Source of the DNA: Dysgonomonas gadei ATCC BAA-286
GTDB taxonomy: Bacteria; Bacteroidota; Bacteroidia; Bacteroidales; Dysgonomonadaceae
Assembly (NCBI RefSeq): GCF_000213555.1
Contig: NZ_GL891982.1
Location: 62,001 to 126,000 of the forward strand
DNA length: 64,000 bases
Reading direction: 5' to 3'
In this document: positions 25,912 to 34,220 of the stretch, one piece after another
Layout: every line of letters starts with the position of its first letter
Position numbering within the stretch: the stretch's first letter is position 1
Position numbers and translations under genes: made by a program
The notes under the pieces: model-generated
Seen by the model: only the letters and a program-made list of their open reading frames with translations
The model's database searches: none
What the model was told of the DNA's origin: nothing

Positions 25912-26073
25912 TTATGCATCATCTTCTTCAAATTGAAAATCATCGGCACATAATTCTTCGAGAGCAATAGCTAATTTTACATATGGACTGTCCATTTTTT
26001 CGGAGGACTTCATTTTCAGGTTTTTCTTGTTATCTTGTCTTTTATTGTCTTTTTTATATTTATCGTCACTCAT
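25912..26073 (-). CDS. Small charged protein, 53 residues
   Basis: A complete ATG-to-TAA frame of 53 codons lies 74 bp upstream of nadD on the same strand. The N-terminal half is very lysine-rich (MSDDKYKKDNKRQDNKKNLK). The C-terminal half has a predicted amphipathic helix (YVKLAIALEELCADDFQF) and an acidic tail EEDDA. The switch from basic to acidic, with sense-strand codon use resembling the neighbours, suggests a real small gene. Function is unknown; it may share a transcript with nadD. Confidence 0.5.
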   Translation of the reverse strand: MSDDKYKKDNKRQDNKKNLKMKSSEKMDSPYVKLAIALEELCADDFQFEEDDA

Positions 26074-26262
26074 CTTCGTATTATTTCAAATGTTAAATCA
26101 TCTATTTATTTAGACGAATGAAACAGGAAAATATTTTAGATACAATGCATTTATTTTTATGAATAATGTAAATATTTTTAATAAATATATAATGACTTTG
26201 TGGTGATAATAAATATTTCTCCTGCTATATCTCTCTGTCACTAATTGTTTGTTTCTTTTTCC

Positions 26263-26270
26263 TACCTTTG
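26263..26270 (+). promoter_or_regulatory. -7 box of the ABC-F gene
   Basis: TACCTTTG, 31 bp before the ATG at 26301. Confidence 0.6.
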
Positions 26271-26300
26271 CAGCTCTAAAAAATAAAAAGGTAAATTTAG

Positions 26301-27917
26301 ATGTTAATTGTAGATAGTTTAAAGGTAGAATTAGGCGACAGGGTATTATTCGATAATATCAGCTATATAATAAACGATAAAGATAAAATAGCTTTAGTCG
26401 GTAAAAACGGAGCAGGGAAAAGCACTATGCTCAAAATACTGGCCGGAGTGAATACACATTATAAAGGCTCGGTAACAGGCCCCGACGGGGTAACGGTAGG
26501 GTATTTACCTCAGGTCATGAAAATCACCGATGAGCGCACGGTAAGGGAGGAAGCCTCTTTGGCATTCTCTCACATTTTCGATTTGCAAGCCAATATAGAA
26601 GATATGAACAGGCAATTGGAAACCCGTACCGACTACGAATCAGATGATTATGCCAAACTGATCGACGACTTTACCCATGCGCATGAACGTCTGGCTATGG
26701 TAGAGGGTATCAGCTTCGAAGGGGAAGTGGAGAAGGCATTGCTTGGGCTTGGCTTTAAGCGTACCGACCTGGACCGTATGACGAGTGAATTCAGTGGCGG
26801 ATGGCGTATGCGTATCGAACTGGCGAAACTTCTGTTACGGAATCCTGATGTAATGTTGCTAGATGAGCCTACCAACCATCTCGATATAGAATCTATCGGG
26901 TGGCTCGAAGACTTTATCAATACTCAGGCTAAAGCTGTTGTACTTATCTCTCACGACAGGGCGTTTATAGATGCCGTTACCACCCGTACCATCGAGCTTA
27001 CGATGGGGCGTATTTACGACTATAAAGTCAATTACTCCAAATATGTGGAACTTCGTCAGGAACGCCGCCAACAACAAATACATGCTTGGGAAGCCCAGCA
27101 AAAGCAGATTGCCGAAATAGAGGAATTTATCGAACGCTTCCGTGCGCAGGCAGCTAAAGCCGTTTTGGTTCAGAGCCGTATCCGCCAATTGGAAAAAATG
27201 GAGCGGGTAGAGATTGACGAAGAAGATAAATCTCAGATACGCATCCGTTTTCAACCGGCTACACGCTCAGGTAATTACCCGCTCACGGTGGATATGATGA
27301 CAAAGAAATACGACGATTATCTGGTATTCGAAAATACCAACCTGATGATAGAACGAGGTGAAAAAATAGCTCTGGCCGGGAAGAACGGAGAAGGTAAATC
27401 AACATTTGTAAAATGCGTAATGGGAGAAACACCGTATGAAGGTAACATTATGCTGGGCCACAATGTAGAAATCGGATACTTTGCTCAGAATCAAGCTGAT
27501 CTATTGGATGAAGACCTTACCGTTTTTGAGACTATAGACCGTGTTGCCGAGGGGGATATCCGCACACAGATACGCAATATACTAGGTGCATTTATGTTCA
27601 ACAGGGACGATTCCGAGAAAAAAGTCAAAGTACTTTCGGGGGGAGAACGTACACGGTTAGCTATGATAAAATTATTGCTGGAGCCTGTTAACCTACTTAT
27701 TCTCGACGAACCAACCAACCATCTGGATCTGAAGACCAAAGAGGTTTTGAAAAATGCATTATTGGACTATGATGGTACAGTTATATTAGTTTCGCACGAC
27801 CGTGATTTTCTTGACGGACTGGTGACCAAAGTATTTGAATTTTCGGATAAGAAGGTAAGGGAGCATATCGGAGGTATAAAAGATTTTCTGGCGAAGAAAA
27901 AGGCTTTAACATCTTAA
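26301..27917 (+). CDS. ABC-F family ATPase (ribosome-associated type)
   Basis: The 538-residue protein has two ABC domains and no membrane segments, as in EttA/Uup/YbiT-type translation factors. Domain 1 shows Walker A GKNGAGKST (35-43), signature FSGGWRMR (about 165-172) and Walker B VMLLDEPTNHLD. Domain 2 shows GKNGEGKST (about 361-369), LSGGERTRLA (about 439-448) and LILDEPTNHLD. The linker between them is charged and helical (about 245-310, LRQERRQQQIHAWEAQQKQ), the ribosome-contacting arm in this family. No antibiotic-resistance subtype can be assigned. Monocistronic. Confidence 0.93.
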   Translation: MLIVDSLKVELGDRVLFDNISYIINDKDKIALVGKNGAGKSTMLKILAGVNTHYKGSVTGPDGVTVGYLPQVMKITDERTVREEASLAFSHIFDLQANIEDMNRQLETRTDYESDDYAKLIDDFTHAHERLAMVEGISFEGEVEKALLGLGFKRTDLDRMTSEFSGGWRMRIELAKLLLRNPDVMLLDEPTNHLDIESIGWLEDFINTQAKAVVLISHDRAFIDAVTTRTIELTMGRIYDYKVNYSKYVELRQERRQQQIHAWEAQQKQIAEIEEFIERFRAQAAKAVLVQSRIRQLEKMERVEIDEEDKSQIRIRFQPATRSGNYPLTVDMMTKKYDDYLVFENTNLMIERGEKIALAGKNGEGKSTFVKCVMGETPYEGNIMLGHNVEIGYFAQNQADLLDEDLTVFETIDRVAEGDIRTQIRNILGAFMFNRDDSEKKVKVLSGGERTRLAMIKLLLEPVNLLILDEPTNHLDLKTKEVLKNALLDYDGTVILVSHDRDFLDGLVTKVFEFSDKKVREHIGGIKDFLAKKKALTS

Positions 27918-27943
27918 ACTGTTGTATTTCGGACTATTTTATT

Positions 27944-27951
27944 TATTTTTG
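27944..27951 (+). promoter_or_regulatory. -7 box of the lipoprotein gene
   Basis: TATTTTTG, 43 bp before the ATG; a GTTG at 27921-27924 is 19 bp upstream, a plausible -33 element. Confidence 0.55.
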
Positions 27952-27994
27952 CTCAAAGTCAATTTTTTCTAAAACTACTAAATTTTAACTTAAC

Positions 27995-28477
27995 ATGAAA
28001 AGAATCTTATTTTCTTTACTAACTGTACTGTTCGTTCTGACTTCTTGCGGTCCTGATGCTGTAAAATTCAACGACGCTATTGCCAAAGCAAATGTGGCAA
28101 TCACAGAGGTGAGTGTTTCTTATGACGGAGACCTGACTAATGCAGTTAATAATGAGGACTTTGCCTCCATTGCAGCAAAAACCGACAGTGCCTTGGCTAA
28201 AATAGATGCAGAGATAACAATTGTAAAAGCGCTGGATGTTCCAAAAGGTGGTGACAAATTTAAAGAAGCCGCTCTGAAAACATATGAGAGCCTCAGAGGG
28301 GTTGTAGAAGCCGGAAAAGGTTTTGCGACTTTGACCAAGGAATCCGCAATCGAAGATGTAAATAAATTGCAGGAAACATATCAGACAAAAGTGGATGAAT
28401 ATTCAAAATCATTCCAGGAATTAGCTGTAGCTCAGGCACAATATGCAGCAGAAGCAGGTTATCAGGTGAAAAAGTAA
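27995..28477 (+). CDS. Small helical lipoprotein
   Basis: The 160-residue protein has a lipoprotein signal (FSLLTVLFVLTSC, cysteine at 18). The mature part is almost entirely helical, with heptad-like alanine and lysine patterning (IAAKTDSALAKIDAEITIVKAL, YESLRGVVEAGKGFATLTKE). It resembles LIC11966-type surface lipoproteins, but the match is only by general character. It has its own promoter and a shared bidirectional terminator. Function is unknown. Confidence 0.75.
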   Translation: MKRILFSLLTVLFVLTSCGPDAVKFNDAIAKANVAITEVSVSYDGDLTNAVNNEDFASIAAKTDSALAKIDAEITIVKALDVPKGGDKFKEAALKTYESLRGVVEAGKGFATLTKESAIEDVNKLQETYQTKVDEYSKSFQELAVAQAQYAAEAGYQVKK

Positions 28478-28495
28478 ATTATTACTTATAAATAT

Positions 28496-28531
28496 AAAAA
28501 AAGGATGCTCTATCGAAGAGTATCCTTTTTT
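28496..28531. terminator. Bidirectional terminator
   Basis: A-run, stem GGATGCTCT/AGAGTATCC (28503-28511 and 28517-28525, one G-T pairing) and T-run, serving the lipoprotein gene and the convergent TerB-like gene. Confidence 0.85.
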
Positions 28532-28550
28532 CATGGCAACCGGAATCCGG

Positions 28551-28997
28551 TTAACATTTATTTTTAATAATCATTACTTCAATGATAGAAATAGCTGTTT
28601 TCTCGTCTACTGCTAATGCTTCGGCAAGTTGATTAATGATATCCTTTTCATCATCTTCGAGTACCCCGTCGGCAAGAGCGATATCTACCGCACATGCGAA
28701 CGCTGTCATTTTCAGATCATCACCCAGGCCATCTTTTGCAGCATCAACTAATGCTCCGGGACCTTCTTTTTTTAGCTTGGAAAACAATTTGTCGAATAAT
28801 TTATCGAATGCCGGACCCGAAAAATTGTCATAGATACGAAGACGTCTGATGTAAGTTACGATACTGTTCCATTCTTGTGTAGATACTGAACCGTCGGCGC
28901 CTGCCACTGCTAATGCTACTGCTGCGAAAGACTCTTGTTGTGTAAATTTCTCATCTCCGCTCGGTGCTGATTTAAACACCTTGTCAAATAAACCCAT
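28551..28997 (-). CDS. TerB-like (tellurite-resistance/DjlA helical domain) protein
   Basis: The 148-residue protein is a single TerB-type helical bundle. It has the paired acidic metal-binding-like loops AVAGADGSVSTQEW (about 31-44) and DIALADGVLEDDEKDIINQLAE (about 108-129) typical of the family. TerB domains are linked to metal sensing and membrane stress. No other ter gene is nearby, so a tellurite function is not implied. It has its own promoter. Confidence 0.88.
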   Translation of the reverse strand: MGLFDKVFKSAPSGDEKFTQQESFAAVALAVAGADGSVSTQEWNSIVTYIRRLRIYDNFSGPAFDKLFDKLFSKLKKEGPGALVDAAKDGLGDDLKMTAFACAVDIALADGVLEDDEKDIINQLAEALAVDEKTAISIIEVMIIKNKC

Positions 28998-29053
28998 AGT
29001 TTTTAATTTAGTTTGTTAATAAAGTTTTATATCAGTAAAATATTACTGATGAA

Positions 29054-29061
29054 CAAATATA
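29054..29061 (-). promoter_or_regulatory. -7 box of the TerB-like gene
   Basis: Plus-strand CAAATATA reads TATATTTG on the minus strand, 57 bp before the ATG. Confidence 0.5.
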
Positions 29062-29196
29062 ATCCATTTTATGAAGAATGCAATATTTATGTCTGATATT
29101 TAGGCAAATTTTCATTTAGTATAATAACAATACACTGATATATAATGCCGTAATATTGGCAAGGTTTTTTTTAGGTTCATTCTTACATTTATTTTA

Positions 29197-29204
29197 TAAC
29201 TTTG
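29197..29204 (+). promoter_or_regulatory. -7 box of panB
   Basis: TAACTTTG, 33 bp before the ATG at 29237. Confidence 0.6.
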
Positions 29205-29236
29205 CCCTGATTTTTATTAATTAAAAAACAAAAGAT

Positions 29237-30055
29237 ATGTCTACATACACCGAGGATAACCGCAAGGTTACAACACGCCGCCTGATAGAAATGAAACAAC
29301 GTGGTGAAAAGATTTCAATGCTCACAGCTTACGATTACTCTATGGCATCTATTCTGGATCAGGCCGGACTGGATGTTATTCTTGTAGGCGACTCAGCTTC
29401 CAACGTAATGGTGGGTAATATTACCACTTTACCTATGACAATCGATCAGATGATATACCATGGACGGTCGGTGATGAACGGCGCAAAACGTGCTTTGGTT
29501 ATCGTCGACATGCCTTTCGGTACTGTATCGGGTAATCCGCTTAAATCACTGGAATATGCTATCAGGATGATGAAAGAGACAGGAGCAGATGCTTTGAAAA
29601 TCGAAGGAGGTGAAGAAGTGATCCCCGACATAAAGAAGATTATAGATGCGGGTATCCCTGTAATGGGACATCTCGGTCTGATGCCGCAATCTATTAATAA
29701 ATACGGCACATACAATGTACGGGCAAAAGACAATGCAGAAGCGGACAAGCTTATAAAAGATGCCCTCCTTCTTCAGGAAGTAGGCTGTTTTGGCATGGTA
29801 TTGGAGAAAATACCAGCCGAATTGACCAAAACAGTAAGTTCACAACTTACAATACCAACTATAGGTATTGGCGCGGGTCCATATGCAGACGGACAGGTAC
29901 TTGTAGTACACGACATGCTGGGTATCAATAAAAATTTCTCTCCTAAATTCCTACGCCGTTATGCCGACCTGCATACAGTGATGACAGAGGCCGTGCAGGG
30001 ATATATAAAGGATGTGAAGTCTACCGATTTCCCTAACGATAACGAAAGTTATTAA
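29237..30055 (+). CDS. panB: 3-methyl-2-oxobutanoate hydroxymethyltransferase
   Basis: PanB makes ketopantoate from alpha-ketoisovalerate and methylene-tetrahydrofolate, the first step to pantothenate and CoA. The 272-residue protein has the (beta/alpha)8 barrel with LTAYDYSMA (29-37), the metal-binding VGDSASNV (about 51-58), DMPFGTVSGNP (about 94-104), KIEGGEE, the GHLGLMPQSINKYG loop (about 139-152) with the catalytic VLEKIP (about 183-188), and PTIGIGAGPYADGQVLVVHD. It is a single gene; no panC or panD lies next to it. Confidence 0.97.
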   Translation: MSTYTEDNRKVTTRRLIEMKQRGEKISMLTAYDYSMASILDQAGLDVILVGDSASNVMVGNITTLPMTIDQMIYHGRSVMNGAKRALVIVDMPFGTVSGNPLKSLEYAIRMMKETGADALKIEGGEEVIPDIKKIIDAGIPVMGHLGLMPQSINKYGTYNVRAKDNAEADKLIKDALLLQEVGCFGMVLEKIPAELTKTVSSQLTIPTIGIGAGPYADGQVLVVHDMLGINKNFSPKFLRRYADLHTVMTEAVQGYIKDVKSTDFPNDNESY

Positions 30056-30354
30056 ATTTTATCTATATATCAGCTGGCTGTCTTTGGTTGTCAGTTGGTA
30101 GTTCTTGCACGTATTAAGTTAAAGTAATAAGAAAAAACTTACAAATAAAAATAGTCTAAAAAGTGTCAGGTTTGTCAAGTTTTGAGAAAATAACAAGTAG
30201 AAAAAGGTGTTACCTTTGTTACTTTTTAAAGAAGGAGATGCTTCACAACACTTAGCATGACAAAATAATTATTAATTGTTTTCCGTTACTTCTGTTACTT
30301 TTTAACTATATACAGTTAATAAACACTATTTTTTTTCTTGTAACTCTATAAAAC
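30056..30354. repeat. Repeat unit upstream of topoisomerase III
   Basis: The gap contains a complete GTTAC-bounded unit at 30207-30324. One GTGTTACCTTTGTTAC site is followed by AAGAAGGAGATGCTTCACAACA and CTTAGCATGACAAAATAATT, then a second CGTTACTTCTGTTAC site and the TATACAGTTAATAAAC tail. The same unit occurs at 51677-51817 and, reversed, at about 58633-58751. A GTCAGG motif precedes it. No gene or clear -7 box is seen. Confidence 0.7.
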
Positions 30355-32457
30355 ATGAAAGTCTGCATAGCCGAAAAACCAAGCGTAGCACGTGAAATAG
30401 CCGGAATACTGGGGGCAAATGCCCGCAAGGACGGATATTTTGAGGGCAATGGCTATCAGGTAACATGGACGTTCGGACATTTCTGTACGCTCAAAGAACC
30501 GCACGAATATGCCCCGCAGTGGAAACAGTGGTCACTGGACTTATTGCCTATGATTCCACCCCGTTTTGGTATCAGGCTTATCGAAAACGAAGGGGTAAAA
30601 AAACAGTTTGCCGTAATAGAAAAACTGATGTCTGAAGCAGATGAAGTAATCAACTGCGGTGATGCCGGACAAGAAGGTGAACTTATTCAGCGATGGGTAA
30701 TGCAGAAAGCGCAGAATAAAGCTCCGGTAAAGCGTTTGTGGATATCTTCACTGACAGAAGACTCTATTCGCGAAGGGTTCAATAATCTGAAAGATCAGAC
30801 CGCATTCGATAAACTTTATGAAGCAGGATTGTCCCGGGCCATCGGTGACTGGCTACTGGGAATGAACGCAACACGGCTATATACTGTAAAATACGGTCAA
30901 AACCGCTCCGTATTGTCCATAGGAAGGGTACAAACCCCTACCCTGGCATTGATTGTAAACCGTCAGCTTGAAATAGAAAACTTCAAACCCGAACCGTATT
31001 GGGAACTGAAAACGGTATATAGGGAAACGACATTTTCAGCAACTAAAGGTCGTTTTACTTCGAAGGAAGAAGGAGAAAAGTTTCTTGAAGAAATAAAATT
31101 GTCTGAATTTGAAGTAACGGACGTTACCACAAAGAACGGTGAAGAGTTGGCTCCCCGCCTGTTCGATCTCACAGCTTTACAGGTGGAATGCAATAAGAAA
31201 TTCGCTTTCTCGGCAGAAGATACGTTGAAAACGATACAATCGCTATATGAGAAGAAACTAACCACTTACCCCCGCGTCGACACCACTTATCTGAGCGACG
31301 ATATGTATCCGAAGGTACCTGCTATACTGAGAGGCTTAGCGGGATATGAGGAATTGGTTAAGCCGGTACTGGCATTACCTAAAATACCAAAATCAAAAAA
31401 GGTATTCGATAACAGCAAGGTCACCGACCACCATGCCATCATACCTACAGGAGTAAGGGCCAACTCCATATCGGCCGAAGAGCGCAAAGTGTACGACCTT
31501 ATTACCCGTCGTTTTATTGCGGCATTCTACCCGAATTGTAAGATTTCCACCACTACCGTATTGGGCGAAGCTGCCAAAGTGGAATTTAAGGTAACCGGTA
31601 AGCAAATACTAGAACCCGGATGGCGTGTGGTATTCGAAAGGCCTGCCAATAACCTGAATAACCCTAATCAGGAAGAAGAGGAAACAGACAAGGAAGATGA
31701 TAATATACTCCCTCCGTTCGTAAAAGGTGAAAAAGGCCCGCATGAGCCTGCACTGAACGAAAAGTGGACACAACCGCCCAAGTATTACACCGAAGCAACG
31801 CTGCTACGGGCGATGGAAACCGCAGGTAAGCTGGTAGAAGACGATGAACTGCGTGATGCCCTGAAAGAAAACGGTATAGGACGCCCGTCGACCCGTGCCG
31901 CTATAATAGAAACATTATTTAAACGCAACTATATCCGTAAGGAACGGAAAAACCTCTATGCTACGCAGACTGGTGTGGAACTGATAGGCACAATTAAGGA
32001 AGAACTGTTGAAATCGGCAGAGCTTACCGGACTTTGGGAAAAGAAACTCCGTCAAATAGAGAAGAGTGAATACGATCCTCGCCAGTTTATCGACGAACTG
32101 AAACAGATGCTTACCGAGATTGTAACCAATGTAAAAAGTGACTGGGGTAGCCGGATAACAATAGAAGCGGCAGTGAAAGAGGAAGCCGAGAAACCGAAAC
32201 AAAAAGCACCAAAAGAGAAAAAGCCTGCTTCGGAACGAAAACCGAGAGTAAAAAAGGAAAAAACGGAAAAAGCAGTTCAAACAGAATCCGTACAGCAGCC
32301 ACTTCTTTGTCCTTTATGTAAAAAAGGGACGGTATTGAAAGGAAAAACGGCTTATGGCTGTTCGGAATGGAAAGCCGGATGTACATTCAGGCTGACATTC
32401 GATGAAGTGGGTGAAAATCTGACTGACGAGGAATTAAAAAAAATATTATATAAATGA
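30355..32457 (+). CDS. topB: DNA topoisomerase III (type IA)
   Basis: This is a type IA topoisomerase that passes single strands and decatenates DNA. Of 700 residues the TOPRIM domain comes first (MKVCIAEKPSVAREIAGILG and CGDAGQEGELIQRWV near 99-113), followed by SIGRVQTPTLALI (about 187-199) and the catalytic tyrosine in TTYPRVDTTYLSDDMYP (Y305). GRPSTRAAIIETL (about 507-519) follows. A lysine-rich linker (about 605-645) leads to a C-terminal CPLC...GC zinc-like module. The next gene overlaps its stop by 4 bp. Confidence 0.95.
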   Translation: MKVCIAEKPSVAREIAGILGANARKDGYFEGNGYQVTWTFGHFCTLKEPHEYAPQWKQWSLDLLPMIPPRFGIRLIENEGVKKQFAVIEKLMSEADEVINCGDAGQEGELIQRWVMQKAQNKAPVKRLWISSLTEDSIREGFNNLKDQTAFDKLYEAGLSRAIGDWLLGMNATRLYTVKYGQNRSVLSIGRVQTPTLALIVNRQLEIENFKPEPYWELKTVYRETTFSATKGRFTSKEEGEKFLEEIKLSEFEVTDVTTKNGEELAPRLFDLTALQVECNKKFAFSAEDTLKTIQSLYEKKLTTYPRVDTTYLSDDMYPKVPAILRGLAGYEELVKPVLALPKIPKSKKVFDNSKVTDHHAIIPTGVRANSISAEERKVYDLITRRFIAAFYPNCKISTTTVLGEAAKVEFKVTGKQILEPGWRVVFERPANNLNNPNQEEEETDKEDDNILPPFVKGEKGPHEPALNEKWTQPPKYYTEATLLRAMETAGKLVEDDELRDALKENGIGRPSTRAAIIETLFKRNYIRKERKNLYATQTGVELIGTIKEELLKSAELTGLWEKKLRQIEKSEYDPRQFIDELKQMLTEIVTNVKSDWGSRITIEAAVKEEAEKPKQKAPKEKKPASERKPRVKKEKTEKAVQTESVQQPLLCPLCKKGTVLKGKTAYGCSEWKAGCTFRLTFDEVGENLTDEELKKILYK

Positions 32458-33191
32458 AAAAGGTCTTGTGTGTGTTTTTGATGAGTATAGCGCTGTCTGT
32501 GCATGCACAGACTAATTGTAGCGCAGATGAATGGATAAAGGATTTTGTATTGGAAGCCGAAACCGTTTCTCCGGAGCCGGGTTTCCTTGACGATCTTGAT
32601 TTTTCTCCCTTGTGGCTCGATAGTCAGACATGTTATCTGGGATATATAGGGAATGACTATCAACGTTTGTATATCAATTTTACAGATATAGAACGCACCT
32701 CGGCAAACACCTATCATGTTAAAGGCAATTCGAAAGTAAAAACAAACATTTGCGACTTTGAAGGTACAATAAAAATTACAGGTGTCAGGGAATACAGCAA
32801 CATTGATGTGGACGTGGACGAAGAAGAGGAAACACAACCTGTCAGTCAAGGATATATTATGGCTGATTTTTCTTTCAGCGAAAATAAGGAACAAAAAAAC
32901 AGTGGTATATTTTCAGGTAAGCTAGTTACTTACTGGTATATAGATGAAGATGGAAATCTTTTGTATGACGATCTGATGTCCGATGCTGACGGTTATTGTA
33001 ACAACCAGTTCCTTGGTACATGGACCAGCTATAATCCTGCCATAAAATCGTCGAAACGTTGTGCATGGGGGCATTACAGGATTCCTTGTTCCGATGACCT
33101 GGATATAGGTGCGGCTGAATTCTCTGTTGATTCCAAGTATGTTAAAAACGGATGGGAAACAATTGTGGAATATGACTATTGTGCAGAATAA
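32454..33191 (+). CDS. Secreted hypothetical protein coupled to topB
   Basis: The 245-residue product has a signal peptide (VLCVFLMSIALSVHAQ) and no other membrane segment. The mature protein is acidic (DVDVDEEEETQ near 122-132), with several cysteines (NCSADEW, TCYLGY, YCNNQF, CAWGHY) that could pair in the periplasm. I do not recognise a domain. The ATG overlaps the topB stop (ATGA), so it is translationally coupled to a cytosolic DNA enzyme, which is odd for an exported protein. Confidence 0.7.
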   Translation: MKKVLCVFLMSIALSVHAQTNCSADEWIKDFVLEAETVSPEPGFLDDLDFSPLWLDSQTCYLGYIGNDYQRLYINFTDIERTSANTYHVKGNSKVKTNICDFEGTIKITGVREYSNIDVDVDEEEETQPVSQGYIMADFSFSENKEQKNSGIFSGKLVTYWYIDEDGNLLYDDLMSDADGYCNNQFLGTWTSYNPAIKSSKRCAWGHYRIPCSDDLDIGAAEFSVDSKYVKNGWETIVEYDYCAE

Positions 33192-33275
33192 AATAATTTA
33201 CCGGACATAATCTTTCGACATATTTTCGATTATATAGAGTTTACCCTGCCCTCTGAAATGGGAAGCTAAAATATA

Positions 33276-33303
33276 AAAAAAGCCTGCAAAATACTTGCAG
33301 GCT
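33276..33303 (-). terminator. Terminator of the ECF sigma gene
   Basis: AGCCTGCAA/TTGCAGGCT (33281-33289 and 33295-33303) with seven T on the minus strand; it also closes the topB transcript. Confidence 0.8.
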
Positions 33304-33326
33304 GTATTATCAAAGTAGGAACAATA

Positions 33327-33860
33327 TTATTCCCTGTCCTGGAATTTATAGTCAGCTAATAATTCCTGAAGGCGTTTTCTGGCGAAGAAAATACGGCTCT
33401 TTACAGTACCTATAGGCAGGCTTAATTGCTGAGCTATTTCTTCGTATTTAAATCCTGTAACATGCATTGAGAAAGGAACTTTATACTCATCTGAAAAGCT
33501 GTTTATTACTCTGGATATTTCAGATACAGTATACGCACCTTCCGGTGTATCGAATCCCGAATCCTGAGGCATATTCAGATGATATAAATTCTCTGTTTGA
33601 TCGATCATTGTTTGGCTGCGAACCACACGGCGATAGTTGTTTACAAATATATTATGCATTATAGTAAACACCCAACCTTTAAAATTAACATTTTCGTAAT
33701 ACTTCTCCCTGTTATCCAAAGCCCTCAGAGTTGTTTCCTGCAACAGATCTTTAGCTTCTTCTCTATTTGATGTAAGGGTTAGCGCAAAATTCATCATATT
33801 GTTCTGTAAGTCTATCAACTTATCTTCAAAACCTTTATTATTTTTATCTAGTGTTGCCAT
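33327..33860 (-). CDS. ECF-type RNA polymerase sigma factor
   Basis: The 177-residue protein has sigma region 2 (about 15-85: NMMNFALTLTSNREEAKDLLQETTLRALDN, then FKGWVFTIMHNIFVNNYRR) and region 4 (about 115-170: INSFSDEYKVPFSMH, YEEIAQQLSLPIGTVKSRIFFARKRLQELL). It would direct RNA polymerase to a stress or envelope regulon. No anti-sigma factor lies beside it, so it may be controlled by its own transcription; a -7 box lies 86 bp upstream. Confidence 0.93.
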   Translation of the reverse strand: MATLDKNNKGFEDKLIDLQNNMMNFALTLTSNREEAKDLLQETTLRALDNREKYYENVNFKGWVFTIMHNIFVNNYRRVVRSQTMIDQTENLYHLNMPQDSGFDTPEGAYTVSEISRVINSFSDEYKVPFSMHVTGFKYEEIAQQLSLPIGTVKSRIFFARKRLQELLADYKFQDRE

Positions 33861-33945
33861 CGTTTATTAAGTATTAAGTTGGCGAAATATAGTCTAATTT
33901 ATTTTATAGTTGCAGCAGGCATTTCATATTTTCCTGTTGTTAAAA

Positions 33946-33953
33946 CAAAGGTA
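33946..33953 (-). promoter_or_regulatory. -7 box of the ECF sigma gene
   Basis: Plus-strand CAAAGGTA reads TACCTTTG on the minus strand. Confidence 0.55.
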
Positions 33954-34124
33954 AATACTTTTTTTCATCTTAGTTAAAAATTAGTTTATTTGTTAAATAA
34001 AAATGTTAATTACTAAAATTTACATTTTTAATTATTTGATAATCAGAAAACTAAAAAACAATCTGAGAGAGTTTATGTATTATAAATAATTTCTATTAAC
34101 TAAAAATGTATATAAATAATACTT

Positions 34125-34175
34125 TTAGGCCTCCGACAAAATGTCACTACGAAAATTTTTGGCACTTATTTTGTC
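34125..34175 (+). promoter_or_regulatory. Possible heat-shock control region of htpG
   Basis: TTAGGCCTCC (34125-34134) abuts the palindrome GACAAAATGTC (34135-34145). After 13 bp comes TTGGCACTTATTTTGTC (34159-34175), with GG-N10-GT spacing close to a sigma-54 -24/-12 element. TTAGGCCTCC and a GACATTATGTC palindrome also occur upstream of hsp20. Confidence 0.3.
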
Positions 34176-34220
34176 CCCTCATACTACAAAAACAAATATA
34201 CGAATTTAAATATTAATAAT

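Larger units (their letters stand above)
25838..26300. other. Intergenic region holding one small ORF and the ABC-F promoter
   Basis: 463 bp between divergent nadD and the ABC-F gene. It holds the 53-codon minus-strand ORF at 25912-26073 and a plus-strand -7 box at 26263. The rest is AT-rich sequence without other visible signals. Confidence 0.4.
33861..34220. other. Divergent regulatory region between the sigma factor and htpG
   Basis: 360 AT-rich bp with a minus-strand -7 box at 33946 and, on the htpG side, a TTAGGCCTCC and GACAAAATGTC pair followed by TTGGCACTTATTTTGTC. No gene seen. Confidence 0.5.

Noticed and set aside
28551..28997. TerB-like gene as tellurite resistance
   Set aside because: A single helical TerB domain without other ter genes does not support that role.
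30355..32457. topB as a sign of a conjugative element
   Set aside because: No relaxase, tra genes, integrase or att sites nearby; neighbours are housekeeping genes.
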